Source of the DNA: an uncultured Planctomycetota bacterium
Lineage (GTDB): Bacteria > Planctomycetota > Phycisphaerae > SM23-33
Length of the DNA: 64,000 nt
Direction of reading: 5' to 3'
Assembly: GCA_903892515.1 (NCBI GenBank)
Contig: CAITIS010000001.1
Span: forward strand, 77,552-141,551
Shown here: positions 25,877-34,311 of the stretch, in pieces
Position numbering within the stretch: the first letter of the stretch is position 1
Layout of the letters: every line of letters starts with the position of its first letter
The notes under the pieces: generated by a model
Seen by the model: the letters and a program-made list of their open reading frames with translations, nothing else
What the model was told of the DNA's origin: nothing
Database searches by the model: none
Position numbers and translations under genes: made by a program

Positions 25877-28123
25877 CTACTTCACCACCTGCATCTTCGC
25901 CTGGCCCTCGACGCGGCAGCGAGTGCGGCCAAAGCCCTTGCTCTCCACCACCAGCGTCGGCACGGCGCCCTTCTTCCAGTTGGCCAGGCTCAGCAGCGGC
26001 CAGCGCCCCACCGCCACCGGACGGGCCGTCAGCACGCCCTCGGGCTTGTTCATCACCAGTCCGGCCATGGCCAGCGGCAGGCCCATCGTGGCGGCCCCGC
26101 GGCAGTACCACACCAGGTTGTTATTGAGCGTGGTCTCCGTGAAGCACTTGGCGTTTTCCGAGCCGATGCCGTTGGCGAAGACTTGCAGGTTCCAGTACCG
26201 ATCGCTGTTGGCCAGCAGGTTCTCGCCCAGGTACGCGGCCGCACAGTCGCGCCACACGTTCATCGCCACCCATACTTTCTGAATGTCCACCGGGTGACTG
26301 CTGTGCCCGCAGCCATATGGCGTCATGGACTCGCGGCAGGCGTTGACGGCGTCGAGCCTCAACCGCTCGGCCGAGAGCCCCGCCGGCAGGTCGCCGATCA
26401 TCATCAGCGGCAGCAGCCCGTTGGTGGTGTACAGCGAGTAGGCGTCCCAGCCCGGCAGCAACTTGTACGGCAGCGGCTCGTGGCTCCAGGCGTCGAGCAG
26501 GCCCTTGGTCGTCTTGTCCAGGCACACGCCCCAGTGATCGCCCAGCCAGCCGGCGTTGAGCGTCTTGACGGCCTTGGCCACGGCGGCGCGGCAGCTCTTG
26601 GCCAGGGCTGCGTCGCCCGCCTGTTCGAGCATGCCCGCGGCTGCGTGCAGGGCGCCCAGACGCTTGACGCCCAGGTACACGTTGTCACGCCCGTACTGCA
26701 CGGCCGGCGAGGCGTCGTCGATGGTGTTGCTCGTGCCGCGATCGGGGAAACCGTTGCCCTTGGAGTCGCTCCACAGCAGGTACTCCACCAGGGCGCGGAT
26801 GGTGCTGACGTGCCGGCGATACAGCTCGCCCCGGCCGTTCCACTGCCCGTGCCAGTACAGCAGCAGCAGGAAATTGGCGTTCTCCTCCACCGGCATGCCG
26901 TGCGAATACCGCTGGCCATTGCCGGTCCAGCCCGCGCCGATGTCGTGCTGCATGATCCTGCCAGGGAAGTCCAGGTCGCTCTCCACGCGGGCAGCCGGCG
27001 CGGCAGAATCGGGCGCGGCAGCGGCGTGAACGCGCCGCTGGTACCCGGCCGCGTCGTCGGTGCAGTGGGTCCATTCCTCTATGATCATCTCCAGCAACTC
27101 CGGCCAGCAGGTGAAGTAGAACATGGCCTCGTTGTACGTGACGTCCACGGTGGAGTGGAACTGGCAGGAGCCTTCCCACACGACGAACCAGCCCTTGCCG
27201 GTGCTCTTGCACCACAGGCTGCACATGAGATAGCTCTGAAAGGCGATGGCCGTCAGCGATGCCGCCGCGGCCGAGAGACTGCTGAGGGTCCACTGGCTGT
27301 CGAAAAAGCGGCTCTTCTTGAGCAGGCCTTTGTAGTTCTTGCGGACGTAATCGGCCACGGCCGAAACGTCGGGCCAGTGGGCGGTGTACTTGAGCGGCAG
27401 CGCCTGGCCATGACATTCAAACAGGGCGTCGGGGCAGTGGCTGACCAGTGCCAGCCGCACGGTCTGCCGCGCCGCCGGCGCGCTCAGGTCATAGGCGACT
27501 TCTAGGCATTCGCCGTTGACGCGCCAATCGCCTTGGAGCGGCACGATGCGGTCGGTGGCCTGGCCAGTGGACGGAACGCTCCGCTTGGGCGAGCCGAACT
27601 CCGTCGCCGGCGCGTCGGGGCCGAACTTCTCGCCGGTGTTCAGGGCATATTGAAGCTGCACACAGCCATCCTGGGCGGTGACCTTCGCCCCCGGCAGGCT
27701 GATGCCGAATCGCAGCACGCCGCGGCGGTCAACGTCCTTGGCCGGCCGGCTCCAGCGAACTTGGCGTAGGTGCTCTAGGGTGATCTCGACGATGTACGCC
27801 GGAACGATGCTGCCCTTTTCGTCCTGCGGGTAGAACGGGGCGGTGATGTCCACGTTCATCTTCAGGCCGTGGCGGAGGCTGTACGCCTCGTACTGCAGGC
27901 CGGTCATGGTCATCTGCTGATCGACGATGAAGAAGCCCTCGCCCTGCGGGCAAAACGGCAGACACTCCAGGCCGGTTTGGGCGTTCTGCACGCCGATGAG
28001 CAGGCCGGCCTTGTTCTGACACATGAGCCCGAGGCTGCCGTATTGGATCTCGTGGCGGTTGGGGTCGAAGATGATGCTGAACCGGCTGCCCAGGTGGCCG
28101 AGACTGGTCGAAATCAGTGCCAT
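25877..28123 (-). CDS. Large (alpha/alpha)6-barrel glycoside-hydrolase-like protein
   Basis: 748 aa. The N-terminal ~280 residues are beta-sandwich-like; the remainder is helical with barrel-type motifs: TYNEAMFYFTCWPELLEMI, MQHDIGAGWTGNG, HGMPVEENANFLLLLYW, DRGTSNTIDDASPAVQYG and GWDAYSLYTTNGLLPLMM. The HDIG and MPVEEN patterns resemble DUF4965/GH116-like proteins. I cannot assign a CAZy family or catalytic acids with confidence. No signal peptide. Coupled to the SGNH hydrolase 1 bp downstream. Likely role: turnover of an oligosaccharide. Confidence 0.65.
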   Translation of the reverse strand: MALISTSLGHLGSRFSIIFDPNRHEIQYGSLGLMCQNKAGLLIGVQNAQTGLECLPFCPQGEGFFIVDQQMTMTGLQYEAYSLRHGLKMNVDITAPFYPQDEKGSIVPAYIVEITLEHLRQVRWSRPAKDVDRRGVLRFGISLPGAKVTAQDGCVQLQYALNTGEKFGPDAPATEFGSPKRSVPSTGQATDRIVPLQGDWRVNGECLEVAYDLSAPAARQTVRLALVSHCPDALFECHGQALPLKYTAHWPDVSAVADYVRKNYKGLLKKSRFFDSQWTLSSLSAAAASLTAIAFQSYLMCSLWCKSTGKGWFVVWEGSCQFHSTVDVTYNEAMFYFTCWPELLEMIIEEWTHCTDDAAGYQRRVHAAAAPDSAAPAARVESDLDFPGRIMQHDIGAGWTGNGQRYSHGMPVEENANFLLLLYWHGQWNGRGELYRRHVSTIRALVEYLLWSDSKGNGFPDRGTSNTIDDASPAVQYGRDNVYLGVKRLGALHAAAGMLEQAGDAALAKSCRAAVAKAVKTLNAGWLGDHWGVCLDKTTKGLLDAWSHEPLPYKLLPGWDAYSLYTTNGLLPLMMIGDLPAGLSAERLRLDAVNACRESMTPYGCGHSSHPVDIQKVWVAMNVWRDCAAAYLGENLLANSDRYWNLQVFANGIGSENAKCFTETTLNNNLVWYCRGAATMGLPLAMAGLVMNKPEGVLTARPVAVGRWPLLSLANWKKGAVPTLVVESKGFGRTRCRVEGQAKMQVVK

Positions 28124-28249
28124 GCTCTATTCCTTTGAATTAGGCTGGACAATGTACCGTCCGGGCGTTGGCGTGCCTATAGCCAGTTCGGGCCCGTTGG
28201 GTCAGCGTACGCCGGGGATGGTTCTTGCGTGCTGTAACGCGTTGGTCAC

Positions 28250-28580
28250 GTACTAGCCCGCAAGGGCGTATGAAAGTAGCCCCGCTCCGACCGAAGGGAG
28301 GGCGGGGCGGCGTGCATCAGCATTCGGAGCCCTTCATGGGCGATTGAGGCCCGGAGGCGATCGCCCCGATCGTCAATCGCCCGCAAGGGGCTCTGGTCAA
28401 AGCGTCCTGTTTCCCCGCCCTTGCTGCGCTGCGGGACGGGGCTACTTTCAGACGCCCTGTCGGGCTGAAACGGCAGTGTACGCCGGGTGCCATAGGTTGA
28501 GCCGCGGCGTCTTGCGGCTCTACCTATGCACGTCTGAACATGGTCACGCCAACGAAAGCGTGACCCTGCCACCCAACCGT
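28250..28580. repeat. Composite repeat block (TGAAAGTAGCCCCG arms, CATAGGTTGAGCCGC hairpin, GGTCACGC hairpin)
   Basis: TGAAAGTAGCCCCG (28270) is inverted at 28437-28451 (CGGGGCTACTTTCA), enclosing ~160 bp. A CATAGGTTGAGCCGCGGC...GCGGCTCTACCTATG hairpin follows (28487-28529), then CATGGTCACGCCAACGAAAGCGTGACC (28537-28565). All have relatives elsewhere in the window. The gap 28124-28652 contains no gene. Confidence 0.7.
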
Positions 28581-28652
28581 GCCACCCGACGTGGTGCTAT
28601 CGCGGGGCACTCTGTTCTAGCCCTGGCTGCGCTGATGCGTATACTGGCCGGC

Positions 28653-29405
28653 ATGGCCAACGTGACCGAAAAGATCGCCTCGGACCTCGCGGCCTTGGGC
28701 GTTGTGGGCGGCGACGTGCTGCTGGTGCATTCCTCGCTTTCCGCGCTGGGGTACGTCCCGGGCGGTCCGCCGGCCGTCATCGACGGGCTGCTGCGAGCCA
28801 TAGGCCCCGCCGGCACGCTGCTGTTGCCGGGCCTGAGCTACGCCAGCGTCAACGAAAGCCGGCCAAGCTTCGATGTCCGCACGACGCCCTGCTGCGTGGG
28901 CATGATTCCCGAATACTTCCGCACACTCCCGGGCGTGCGGCGCAGCGTTCACCCCACGCATAGCGTCTGCGGCATAGGTCCGCGGGCGGATGAACTGCTC
29001 AGCGATCACCAGCTCGACACCACGCCGGTGGGCCCGCACTCGCCCTTTCGGCGCATCCGGCAAGTCGGCGGCAAGATCCTCATGCTGGGCTGCGGCCTGC
29101 GGCCCAACACCTTCATGCACGGCGTCGAGGAAGTCGTCGAGCCGCCCTACCTCTTGAAAGAGCCCGTGCAGTACCTGATCACGCTGGCCAATGGCGAGAC
29201 CATCATCATGGGCGTGCGGCGGCATAACTTTCACGGGTACATTCAGCGCTACGACCGCGTCGAGGGCCTGCTCTCGACTTCGGAGCTGCGGACGGGGTAC
29301 GTGCTCTCGGCGTATTGCCACCTGCTCGACACCCTCGCCCTGGACGCCAAGGGCCTGGCGGCGTTGCGGCAGGACCCATTTCATTTCGTCGAGAGGGTTT
29401 CCTGA
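28653..29405 (+). CDS. Aminoglycoside N3-acetyltransferase-family (AAC(3)-like) protein
   Basis: 250 aa from ATG 28653 (MANVTEKIASDL); an ATG at 28635 is also possible, while the track's longer ORF is repeat-derived. Family features: VLLVHSSLSALGYVPGG at the N-terminus, GTLLLPGLSY, HPTHSVCGIG, LMLGCGLRPNTFMHGVEE, and a C-terminal FHGYIQRY. AAC(3) enzymes use acetyl-CoA, but many members of PF02522 in environmental bacteria act on other amines, so drug resistance cannot be assumed. Stop overlaps the next gene as TGATG. Confidence 0.85.
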   Translation: MANVTEKIASDLAALGVVGGDVLLVHSSLSALGYVPGGPPAVIDGLLRAIGPAGTLLLPGLSYASVNESRPSFDVRTTPCCVGMIPEYFRTLPGVRRSVHPTHSVCGIGPRADELLSDHQLDTTPVGPHSPFRRIRQVGGKILMLGCGLRPNTFMHGVEEVVEPPYLLKEPVQYLITLANGETIIMGVRRHNFHGYIQRYDRVEGLLSTSELRTGYVLSAYCHLLDTLALDAKGLAALRQDPFHFVERVS

Positions 29406-30607
29406 TGGCCGGTTTGTTCCTGATTTTCATGGGCTCGTACGCGGTGCTGAACGTGTACCTGTTTGCCAAGGTGTACTGCGTGTATCCGCAGTTGGGCCGG
29501 CTGCGGATCGCGCTGGCGATCTTCCAGGTGGTCATGGTGGCCGGGCCCGTCCTGGGCCATTACCTGGAGAAGTGGCACTCGCTCTCAACCGCGCGGGCGT
29601 TCAGTTCGGTGGTGTACTGCTGGGCGGTCGTGATCTTCTGGTTCACGCTGCTCATGGCCGCCGGGGACATCTGGAACGCGGGCGTGCGGCTATCGGGGAT
29701 GCACTGGCCCGCTGCCAAGGCGGCGCTGCTGCCGGGGGCTCTGGCCTTGCCCGTCATCGGCGGAATCATCGCGGTCCTGCTGTGCTACGGGCTGTACGAG
29801 GCCCAGAGCATCCGCGTTACGCACCTGGACTTCACGACCCCGGCCTTGGCGAAGGGGCAGTCGATTCGACTGGTCCAGGTGACCGACCTGCACCTGGGCG
29901 AACACATGAACCCGCACCGCTTCGAGCGGATCGTGGAATTGATCCGCCAGCAGCGGCCTGATGTGATTATCAGCAATGGCGACCTGGTGGACACGTCGCT
30001 GGAGAATCTCCGGCCTCAGGCCGCCCTGCTGGCCTCGCTGGAGGCGCCGCTGGGCAAGTTCGCCGTGCTGGGCAATCACGAGTATTACAACGGGCTGGCG
30101 CGCAGCCTGGCCTTCCACGACGCCTGTGGCTTCAAACTGCTGCGCGGGCAATCGACGATGCTTTCGCCACATGTGCGACTGGCGGGCGTGGACGACCCGG
30201 CCGGGCTGAGAACGCGTCAAGAGTGCCACATTGACGAAGCGGCCGCACTGGCCGGGGCGGATGAGCCGCGAGACGAGCAGGGACGGGACGTCCCTGCGAC
30301 ACATGGGCGAGACGCCCATGCTACGAATACAGACCCCCATGCCACGTACACGATCCTGTTGAAGCATCAGCCGCGGGTGAACGAGGAATCCAAGAAGCGC
30401 TTCGACTTGCAGCTTTCGGGCCACACGCACGGCGGGCAGGTGTTCCCGTTCCACCTTTTCACGCGGCTGTTCTACCAGCGGTATAGCGGCCTGTACGAGC
30501 TGGGCGGCAGCCGGCTGTACGTCAACGTTGGCGCCGGCACGTGGGGCCCGCCGCTGCGCGTCCTGGCCCAGCCCGAAGTGACGGTAATTACGCTGTCCAA
30601 CCCCTGA
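29405..30607 (+). CDS. Membrane-anchored metallophosphoesterase with a repeat-encoded insert
   Basis: 400 aa. Four hydrophobic segments in residues 1-132, then a calcineurin-like domain: TDLHLGE (160-166), NGDLVD (191-196), GNHEYY (223-228) and SGHTHGGQ (338-345), the di-metal ligands of the YaeI/YkuE group, which often acts on lipid-linked phosphates. Between the GNHE and GHTH blocks, residues ~288-314 (EQGRDVPATHGRDAHATNTD) come from a genome repeat and are probably a loop insertion. Start overlaps the previous stop (TGATG). Confidence 0.88.
   Translation: MAGLFLIFMGSYAVLNVYLFAKVYCVYPQLGRLRIALAIFQVVMVAGPVLGHYLEKWHSLSTARAFSSVVYCWAVVIFWFTLLMAAGDIWNAGVRLSGMHWPAAKAALLPGALALPVIGGIIAVLLCYGLYEAQSIRVTHLDFTTPALAKGQSIRLVQVTDLHLGEHMNPHRFERIVELIRQQRPDVIISNGDLVDTSLENLRPQAALLASLEAPLGKFAVLGNHEYYNGLARSLAFHDACGFKLLRGQSTMLSPHVRLAGVDDPAGLRTRQECHIDEAAALAGADEPRDEQGRDVPATHGRDAHATNTDPHATYTILLKHQPRVNEESKKRFDLQLSGHTHGGQVFPFHLFTRLFYQRYSGLYELGGSRLYVNVGAGTWGPPLRVLAQPEVTVITLSNP
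30276..30345. repeat. GGACGTCC / GGGCGAGACGCCC hairpin repeat inside the metallophosphoesterase gene
   Basis: CAGGGACGGGACGTCCCTG and CATGGGCGAGACGCCCATG hairpins followed by CTACGAATACAGACCCCCATGCCACG. A related GGGCGAGACGCCCG unit lies between genes at 34258-34300. The frame is preserved. Confidence 0.75.
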
Positions 30608-30656
30608 AATAGGTGCCATGCCTTTACGGCCGTCCACGCCAAAGGCATGTTGGGCG

Positions 30657-30690
30657 CAAAGAAATCGGCGAGCCACTCTGGCCCGCCGAT
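30657..30690 (-). terminator. Intrinsic terminator of PEP-CTERM gene at 30721
   Basis: Minus strand: ATCGGCGGGCC...GGCTCGCCGAT stem (one mismatch) followed by TTCTTT, 30 bp after the stop codon. Confidence 0.75.
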
Positions 30691-30720
30691 CTCAAATTCG
30701 ATTCACGTCAATGAGCAGCT

Positions 30721-31410
30721 TTACGCCCTGCGTCGCCGCATCAGCAGCAGGCCGCCGGCTGCCAGCAGGCTCAGCGTCATCGGCTCGGGGGTGACCTGAA
30801 CGTTGTCGAAGACGATCACGCCCATCAGCGGCAAGCTGCTCTCCGCGGCGAACCCCCAGCCGGTGGGGTTCTGCAATGCCGCGGCCAGGTTGCCTGGGAC
30901 GACCGTAATCCAAGACAGGGCGCTGGCGCCCAAGGTCATGCTGCTGGTCGTCCAGGAGGCCGTCGGCATGGGCAGGACGGCACTCGTCATGAACACGCCG
31001 CCGTCGGCGCCCGTCACGCCAAAGTGTATCGGGCCGCAGTTGACCGGCTCATCCAGCACCGGGTCGAGCATCGATACCGACACGGTCGGATTGGCCGTAA
31101 AGTCCACCGAATGGCTTGTCATGCCCAGCAGCGCGGCGTAACCATTGACATCGACCGCACGGAGATCGGCCAGGGAGGAGTAGACACATCCGCCTTTGAG
31201 TCCCCCGACGGGAGACCACACGGCCGGATCGCCGGTGAACGTAAAGTTGCCCGGCGGCACAATCGGGTTCAAGGGCTGCGGCCCGGACCACGCGCCGGTC
31301 ATCCAACCGTCTGCGCCCAGAGGAATGCTGTTCCAGTTTTCCACGTAACCTGCGAAGGTGGGCGCCGCGAGCAGACTAAGAGCAACCAGACACACCAGCA
31401 ATCGAGCCAT
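30721..31410 (-). CDS. Secreted PEP-CTERM protein of unknown function
   Basis: 229 aa from ATG 31410 (GGAGGCAGCA upstream). Signal peptide cut near TFA. The rest resembles a concanavalin/jelly-roll-like extracellular module (VENWNSIPLGADGWMTGAW, GVIVFDNVQVTPEP), the last a typical lead-in to the sorting tag. The C-terminus TPEPMTLSLLAAGGLLLM plus RRRRA is the PEP-CTERM signal. No enzyme motif. Followed by an intrinsic terminator, so monocistronic. The TGAGCCATGAGC motif lies 21-32 nt upstream of the start. Confidence 0.83.
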   Translation of the reverse strand: MARLLVCLVALSLLAAPTFAGYVENWNSIPLGADGWMTGAWSGPQPLNPIVPPGNFTFTGDPAVWSPVGGLKGGCVYSSLADLRAVDVNGYAALLGMTSHSVDFTANPTVSVSMLDPVLDEPVNCGPIHFGVTGADGGVFMTSAVLPMPTASWTTSSMTLGASALSWITVVPGNLAAALQNPTGWGFAAESSLPLMGVIVFDNVQVTPEPMTLSLLAAGGLLLMRRRRA

Positions 31411-31611
31411 TGCTGCCTCCGTTTCCATTTTGAGCCATGAGCAAGCACATGTGGCCACGCCACACGCATCAGGGAACACCAAACCGGCGGAGCATGCGAA
31501 TCACCGGTTATAGAGCAGAATTCAGTATAGGGAATTCCCTGAATTTGTCAAGAGGTATTGCGCGTCTGTCCCTGACTATGTCTGGGCTGCGCTTTCTGGC
31601 CGCCGGGATTT

Positions 31612-31804
31612 GTCGTGTAACAGGCCCCGGCTTCAGCCGGGGTGCAAGGTGGCCGACAGGCGCAATCAGCCCGTTTCAACGGGCTTGAGGCTGTGCCTTG
31701 AGGCAATGGCTCAAGAGGCAAGACGGTAAGCCCGTTGAAACGGGCTGGCAGAACGTGGGGCAATCCGCTTTACCCCGGCTAAAAGCCGGGGCCTGTTACA
31801 CAAC
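31612..31804. repeat. ~192-bp terminal-inverted hairpin element, copy B
   Basis: GTCGTGTAACAGGCCCCGGCTTCAGCCGGGG at the left, CCCCGGCTAAAAGCCGGGGCCTGTTACACAAC at the right, with AGCCCGTTTCAACGGGCT hairpins inside. Same order as copy A; flanking TTTCTGGCCG also resembles that near copies A and C. The gap 31411-31907 has no gene. Confidence 0.8.
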
Positions 31805-31907
31805 TCAACCAAGGCCCGCGGCAAAAGCACCTCACGGCAGGAATGGTAGTCACACACCCCGTCTGGGCGGTGCCAGCGAGACGCCGGCGCACCCGTTCCC
31901 CGCTCAA

Positions 31908-33125
31908 CTACGCCTGCTGGCAGCGGTTCCGGCCAGCGCCGCGCAATTGGCCCATCGCGTCTATGAACGCCTGGATTTGCTCGGGCGTGTGATTGGTGTT
32001 GGCCATGAAACGCAGCCGGGCGGCCCCACGCGGCACGGCTGGGAAGACGACCGAATCCACGTGAAAGCCGCACTCGCCCAGCTTGGCGGCGTGGCGCTCG
32101 CACATGGCCTCATCCCCCACCAGCACAGGCAGAATGCACGTGTCGCGGCAGGTGACCTGGCAGCCCAGGCCGTCGAAACCCGCCAGCAGCCGCCGCTGGT
32201 TTTCCCACAGCCGGTCGCGACGCCAGGGCTCGTCCACAACCGCGTCCATGGCCTCGGACACCGCCATGGCCTGATCCGGCGGCAGCGTGGACGTAAAGCC
32301 GTACGCCGAGCAGGCATAGCGGAGCATGTCGGCCAGGTACTTCTCGGTGGCCACGAAGCCGCCGATGGCGCCGTAGGCCTTGCTTAGCGTGCCCATGCAG
32401 ATGAGGCGTGGGCTGTTCAGGTTGAAATAGTCGGTAGTGCCGCCGCCGTGGTCGCCCAGGATGCCGGTGGCGTGCGCGTCGTCGATGTACACCAGGGCGT
32501 CGTACTTATCAGCCAGTTGCAGCATGTCGGGCAAAGGCAGGATGTCGCCGTCCTGGCTGAACACGCCGTCGCTGACGATGATCTTCATGTCCGCTCCGCA
32601 GGCGCGGAGCTTTTCTTCCAGGTTGGCCATGTCGCAGTGGCGATAGCTCACCCGGGAGGCCCCGGACATGCGGATGCCCTCGCGAATGCTGATGTGGTTG
32701 AATTCGTCGGAGAAGTACACGTACTTGTAATGCTGCCGTGGCCGGTAGCCGTAAATGCGGGCGATCTTGGACAGCGACACCAGGGCCGTCAGCACGCCCA
32801 TGTTCGTCAGGAAACCGGTGGCGAACAGCACGGCCGACTCCTTCTGCTTCAAGGCCGCCAGTTTGGCCTCCAGATGCTCGTAGATCTCCAGGTTCCCGCC
32901 CAGCAGGCGTGACTCGCAATTGCCCACGCCGTACCGCTCCAGGCCGCGCCGGGCGGCGTCGATGAGCCGCTCGCTGGTGGCCAGGCCCAGATAGTTGTTG
33001 GTGCTGAAGGAAACGACCTGCCGGCCTTCCATGTGGAACGTCGGGGAGGGCAGGCTATCGACGGTGACGATGCGATGGTACGTGCGGCCAAGCATCTGGT
33101 CGCGGATCTCTTCAAACTCATTCAC
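31908..33125 (-). CDS. Alpha-oxoamine synthase (KBL/BioF/serine palmitoyltransferase family)
   Basis: 405 aa from GTG 33125 with GGAG upstream; the longer TTG form is less likely, given a usual length near 400. PLP enzyme: GGNLEIYEHLEAKLA, VYIDDAHATGILG, and the Schiff-base Lys in GTLSKAYGAIGG. The family condenses an acyl-CoA with an amino acid: KBL (glycine), BioF (alanine) or SPT-like (serine). Which substrate applies is not clear; no bio, tdh or sphingolipid gene adjoins. It stands alone, close to repeats on both sides. Confidence 0.87.
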   Translation of the reverse strand: MNEFEEIRDQMLGRTYHRIVTVDSLPSPTFHMEGRQVVSFSTNNYLGLATSERLIDAARRGLERYGVGNCESRLLGGNLEIYEHLEAKLAALKQKESAVLFATGFLTNMGVLTALVSLSKIARIYGYRPRQHYKYVYFSDEFNHISIREGIRMSGASRVSYRHCDMANLEEKLRACGADMKIIVSDGVFSQDGDILPLPDMLQLADKYDALVYIDDAHATGILGDHGGGTTDYFNLNSPRLICMGTLSKAYGAIGGFVATEKYLADMLRYACSAYGFTSTLPPDQAMAVSEAMDAVVDEPWRRDRLWENQRRLLAGFDGLGCQVTCRDTCILPVLVGDEAMCERHAAKLGECGFHVDSVVFPAVPRGAARLRFMANTNHTPEQIQAFIDAMGQLRGAGRNRCQQA

Positions 33126-33444
33126 TTCAAACAACTCCTGCTGCACAAAAGTCCCGACACAGTACGGACATCGGCCCGCCGACGCAAGCGTGGCGTGATG
33201 GTTGAAGGTTCTTCTGCCGAGTTTCGCAGGGTGTGCAAGTCCCCGAGTGTATTCTCGCGAGGGGTTTTGCACACGGGCTTCCTGCAATACTCACGTGCGT
33301 GGTATTATAGAGGAGGAACGGCCACGGCTTGAACGGTTCTTGAATAAACCGTGTCGCCGGAAGCTAGCAAAAAACTACTAAAGGTTGCCAACCACCAGGG
33401 ACCGACGTATAAACCGTGTTGGTTACGCAAGAACGGGCTTTCCC

Positions 33445-33729
33445 ATGAAAAGCGTGCGGAACAGACGCATGGTTATAAAGAATCTGATTGAAGGTGCCGG
33501 AACCCTGATCGACTGGGGCTTGCTGGACCGTTGCGCGCTGTCGACGAAGGATTTTCACTTTATAAGGGATGACCTCAAAGCTATCCAAGCTGACTGGATT
33601 GCTATTGGCAACGATCTGTATCGTGCTGTTGAGTCACAGGCAAAAGTTGAGAAGGAAGGGCCATTCCTGTTCTCTCCGGAAGAATTCCTATCGCCCGAGC
33701 ATGGAAAAGAACGGAAACAAACTCGGTAA
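33445..33729 (+). CDS. Hypothetical protein preceding a DUF2335 gene
   Basis: 94 aa from ATG 33445; no ribosome site is clear, and a TTG at 33385 would add 20 residues. Sequence is charged and helical (DLKAIQADWIAIGNDLYRAVE) with a C-terminal Glu/Lys/Arg run, no signal peptide, no known family. It overlaps the DUF2335 start by 29 bp, so the pair is probably one unit. Base composition is visibly AT-richer than the housekeeping genes on either side, suggesting horizontal acquisition. Confidence 0.6.
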   Translation: MKSVRNRRMVIKNLIEGAGTLIDWGLLDRCALSTKDFHFIRDDLKAIQADWIAIGNDLYRAVESQAKVEKEGPFLFSPEEFLSPEHGKERKQTR

Positions 33730-34183
33730 GAGAAAACAGGAAGCCTCTCTTAATTCAGTAGGCTCCCAATCTAACGGTGACCAACAGGCCGAATTGGTTT
33801 CCGTGGAGCATCGTGTTAGCAGTTTTAGCGGCCCAATTCCTCCGCCCGAAGTACTCGCTCAATACGAGAGTATTTCTCCAGGCTTCGCGTCACGGATAAT
33901 TAGCATGGCCGAAATCCAATCTAGCCATAGACAAGAATTAGAGAAGGAATCGGTTCGGGGAATCACTAACGATGCCATAGCGTCCAGGCAGGAACGCAGG
34001 TGGGGTCAGGTAATCGGAGGCATCGTCGTGATAGCCGCTATTTTGGCCGCCGTAGCCCTCGGTATTTGGGGCAAGAGCGCATGGGCTAACGCGGCCGGTG
34101 GAGCAATTGGCGGCATTTCCTTGGTCGGAGTTATAATTGCGTTTATGACTGGGAAGTCGAGCGCCAACGAGAAATCAACGTAG
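33701..34183 (+). CDS. DUF2335 predicted membrane protein
   Basis: 160 aa from ATG 33701. The core has the DUF2335 pattern FSGPIPPPEVLAQYESISPG, then ASRIISMAEIQSSHRQELE, and two C-terminal transmembrane segments (IGGIVVIAAILAAVALGIWG and GGISLVGVIIAFMTG). DUF2335 proteins occur sporadically in bacteria, plasmids and phages with unknown function. The short hydrophilic N-terminus is Lys/Gln-rich. Coupled to the preceding small gene and AT-rich like it. Confidence 0.85.
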   Translation: MEKNGNKLGKRKQEASLNSVGSQSNGDQQAELVSVEHRVSSFSGPIPPPEVLAQYESISPGFASRIISMAEIQSSHRQELEKESVRGITNDAIASRQERRWGQVIGGIVVIAAILAAVALGIWGKSAWANAAGGAIGGISLVGVIIAFMTGKSSANEKST

Positions 34184-34311
34184 ACTGTCCTGCCGTATTT
34201 CTGCAACCCTCCTTGTATTGCCCAGCCAGAGTGAACCACTGCCAAACAGCGCGTAAGGGCATGGCACCATGCGCGGGCGAGACGCCCGCGGCACGGAGAA
34301 CGCCCGTGTCA

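Noticed and set aside
28344-28652. Long N-terminal extension of the AAC(3)-like ORF
   Set aside because: The extension covers repeat hairpins; the family N-terminus begins at MANVTEKI or MRILAGMANV.
28653-29405. Calling the AAC(3)-like gene an aminoglycoside resistance gene
   Set aside because: Family membership does not establish a drug substrate; there is no resistance context and many members act on other amines.
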